DNA from: JBNJDW01 sp051745265
Lineage (GTDB): Bacteria; Pseudomonadota; Alphaproteobacteria; Micavibrionales; CSBR16-224
Assembly (NCBI GenBank): GCA_051745265.1
Contig: JBNJDW010000102.1
Location: 1-6,862, forward strand
Direction: 5' to 3'
DNA length: 6,862 bases
Notes under the pieces: model-generated
Seen by the model: the letters and a program-made list of their open reading frames with translations, nothing else
What the model was told of the DNA's origin: nothing
Database searches by the model: none
Made by a program: the position numbers and the translations under genes
Shown here: one piece after another, positions 6,132 to 6,862 of the stretch
How the letters are laid out: every line of letters begins with the position of its first letter
Position numbering within the stretch: position 1 is the stretch's first letter

Positions 6132-6151
6132 GCGGATTATAGCGGATTATA
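6132..6151. repeat. Tandem 10-bp direct repeat upstream of prpD
   Basis: GCGGATTATA occurs twice head to tail at 6132-6141 and 6142-6151, followed by a partial third match (ACGGC). The 10-base period places both copies on one face of the helix, as in some regulator sites. No known binding motif is recognised. Confidence 0.5.
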
Positions 6152-6181
6152 ACGGCATTTACATTTTATTAATATTTCCTC

Positions 6182-6209
6182 TTTCCAAAGTGAATCAAGA
6201 TGTTATACT
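6182..6209 (+). promoter_or_regulatory. Possible prpD promoter
   Basis: TATACT at 6204-6209 matches the -10 consensus at five of six positions. The best -35 candidate is TTTCCA at 6182-6187 (four of six) with a 16-base spacer. A leader of about 45 bases would precede the prpD ATG. The weak -35 would suit an activated promoter, which is inference. Confidence 0.35.
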
Positions 6210-6233
6210 GGAAACTGGATGTTATATCACATC
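6199..6233. repeat. GATGTTATA direct repeat and overlapping inverted repeat at the prpD promoter
   Basis: GATGTTATA occurs at 6199-6207 and again at 6218-6226, 19 bases apart. The second copy also forms an inverted repeat, GATGT (6218-6222) with ACATC (6229-6233) around a six-base centre. The first copy contains most of the -10 box, so a protein bound here would act on prpD transcription. It is an operator candidate by position and symmetry only. Confidence 0.4.
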
Positions 6234-6261
6234 ATTTTTTCGTACAGATTAAGGACAAAAG

Positions 6262-6862
6262 ATGAAAAACCATACGGTCAGAGTCTATCCTGCAGCCACC
6301 GAGCTTGCCAAAGCAGATCAGCTGGCCTGGAAAATGGCTGAAGTGGCCTGCGATCCCGTCGCTATAGACGAGGATGTCACCGATATGATCATCAACCGGA
6401 TGATTGATAATGCGGCGGTGGCCGTGGCGTCCTTGAACCGTGGTCCGGTCGTGACAGCGCGGCAGCAGGCTTTGGGCCATCCGCGGCATGGCGGGGCGCG
6501 TATCTGGGGCATTCCGGATGGACAAAGCGTCAGCGCCGAATGGGCCGCCTGGGCCAATGGTACGGCAGTGCGTGAGCTTGATTATCACGATACGTTTCTG
6601 GCGGCGGATTATTCTCACCCGGCGGATAATATTCCACCCTTGCTCGCGGTCGCGCAACAGGCGGGCAAAAGCGGTTATGATCTGGTCCGCGGTATTGCCA
6701 CGGCCTATGAGCTGCATATCAATCTGGTCAAAGGTATCTGTCTGCACGAGCATAAAATTGATCATATCGCCCATCTATGTCCGGCCGCGGCGGCCGGTAT
6801 TGGCACGATGATGGGGCTTGAGACCGAGCAGGTTTATCAATCCATTCAGCAGGCGCTGCATG
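6262..6862 (+). CDS. prpD: 2-methylcitrate dehydratase (PrpD/MmgE family), 3' end cut off by the window edge
   Basis: PrpD dehydrates 2-methylcitrate to 2-methyl-cis-aconitate in the cytoplasmic methylcitrate cycle, which converts propionyl-CoA to pyruvate and succinate. The first 200 residues are visible of about 480-500 usual for the family. They follow the family closely: ADQLAWKMAEVA at 18-29, IINRMIDNAAVA at 43-54, the signature block ANGTAVRELDYHDTF at 98-112, SHPADNIPP at 118-126, and CLHEHKIDHIAHL at 160-172. The start ATG has AAGGA at 6251-6255, six bases upstream. The upstream region carries direct and inverted repeats that may be regulatory. No prpB, prpC or regulator gene lies on the visible side, so any partners are downstream or elsewhere. 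MmgE-type paralogues share the fold, but the N-terminal match favours PrpD proper. Confidence 0.93.
   Translation, partial: MKNHTVRVYPAATELAKADQLAWKMAEVACDPVAIDEDVTDMIINRMIDNAAVAVASLNRGPVVTARQQALGHPRHGGARIWGIPDGQSVSAEWAAWANGTAVRELDYHDTFLAADYSHPADNIPPLLAVAQQAGKSGYDLVRGIATAYELHINLVKGICLHEHKIDHIAHLCPAAAAGIGTMMGLETEQVYQSIQQALH

Noticed and set aside
6232..6774. 180-residue open frame on the minus strand opposite prpD
   Set aside because: It is antisense to a clearly conserved PrpD sequence, and its translation resembles no protein family. It is a shadow of GC-biased codons.

Overview
The window looks like an ordinary chromosomal segment of a moderate-GC alphaproteobacterium. The evidence is the gene order prs - rplY (long CTC-type L25) - pth - ychF, the typical alphaproteobacterial N-terminus of Prs, and Shine-Dalgarno-led starts throughout. 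I cannot name the genus from sequence alone.

Layout. Positions 2-685 hold the 3' part of an inositol-monophosphatase-family gene, cut by the window edge. Positions 759-4722 hold a housekeeping block on the + strand: ribose-phosphate pyrophosphokinase (prs), ribosomal protein L25/CTC (rplY) with its own likely promoter and a GC-rich leader hairpin, peptidyl-tRNA hydrolase (pth), a small all-alpha MazG-like nucleotide pyrophosphohydrolase that overlaps the end of pth, and the ATPase ychF. Positions 4723-4812 hold a startless open stretch that looks like the leftover C-terminus of a lost gene. It runs straight into a secreted Sel1-repeat protein (4816-5478). On the opposite strand, 5539-6036 encodes an unrecognised protein with two membrane segments and a good promoter. 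A divergent AT-rich intergenic region (6037-6261) with several short repeats precedes the start of 2-methylcitrate dehydratase (prpD), which runs off the right edge.

How the genes fit together. Prs supplies PRPP for nucleotide, histidine and tryptophan synthesis. L25, Pth and YchF all act on or around the ribosome. The MazG-like enzyme probably clears nucleotides. This is a growth and translation cluster, and it ends at ychF. The Sel1 gene, the two-TM gene and prpD look like an independent, more variable flank. PrpD belongs to the methylcitrate route of propionyl-CoA breakdown, but no other gene of that route is in view.

I found no mobile element, CRISPR array, tRNA or rRNA, and no convincing undescribed system. 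The points most worth a second look are the gene remnant after ychF, the MazG-like gene lodged between pth and ychF, the rplY leader, and the repeats upstream of prpD.
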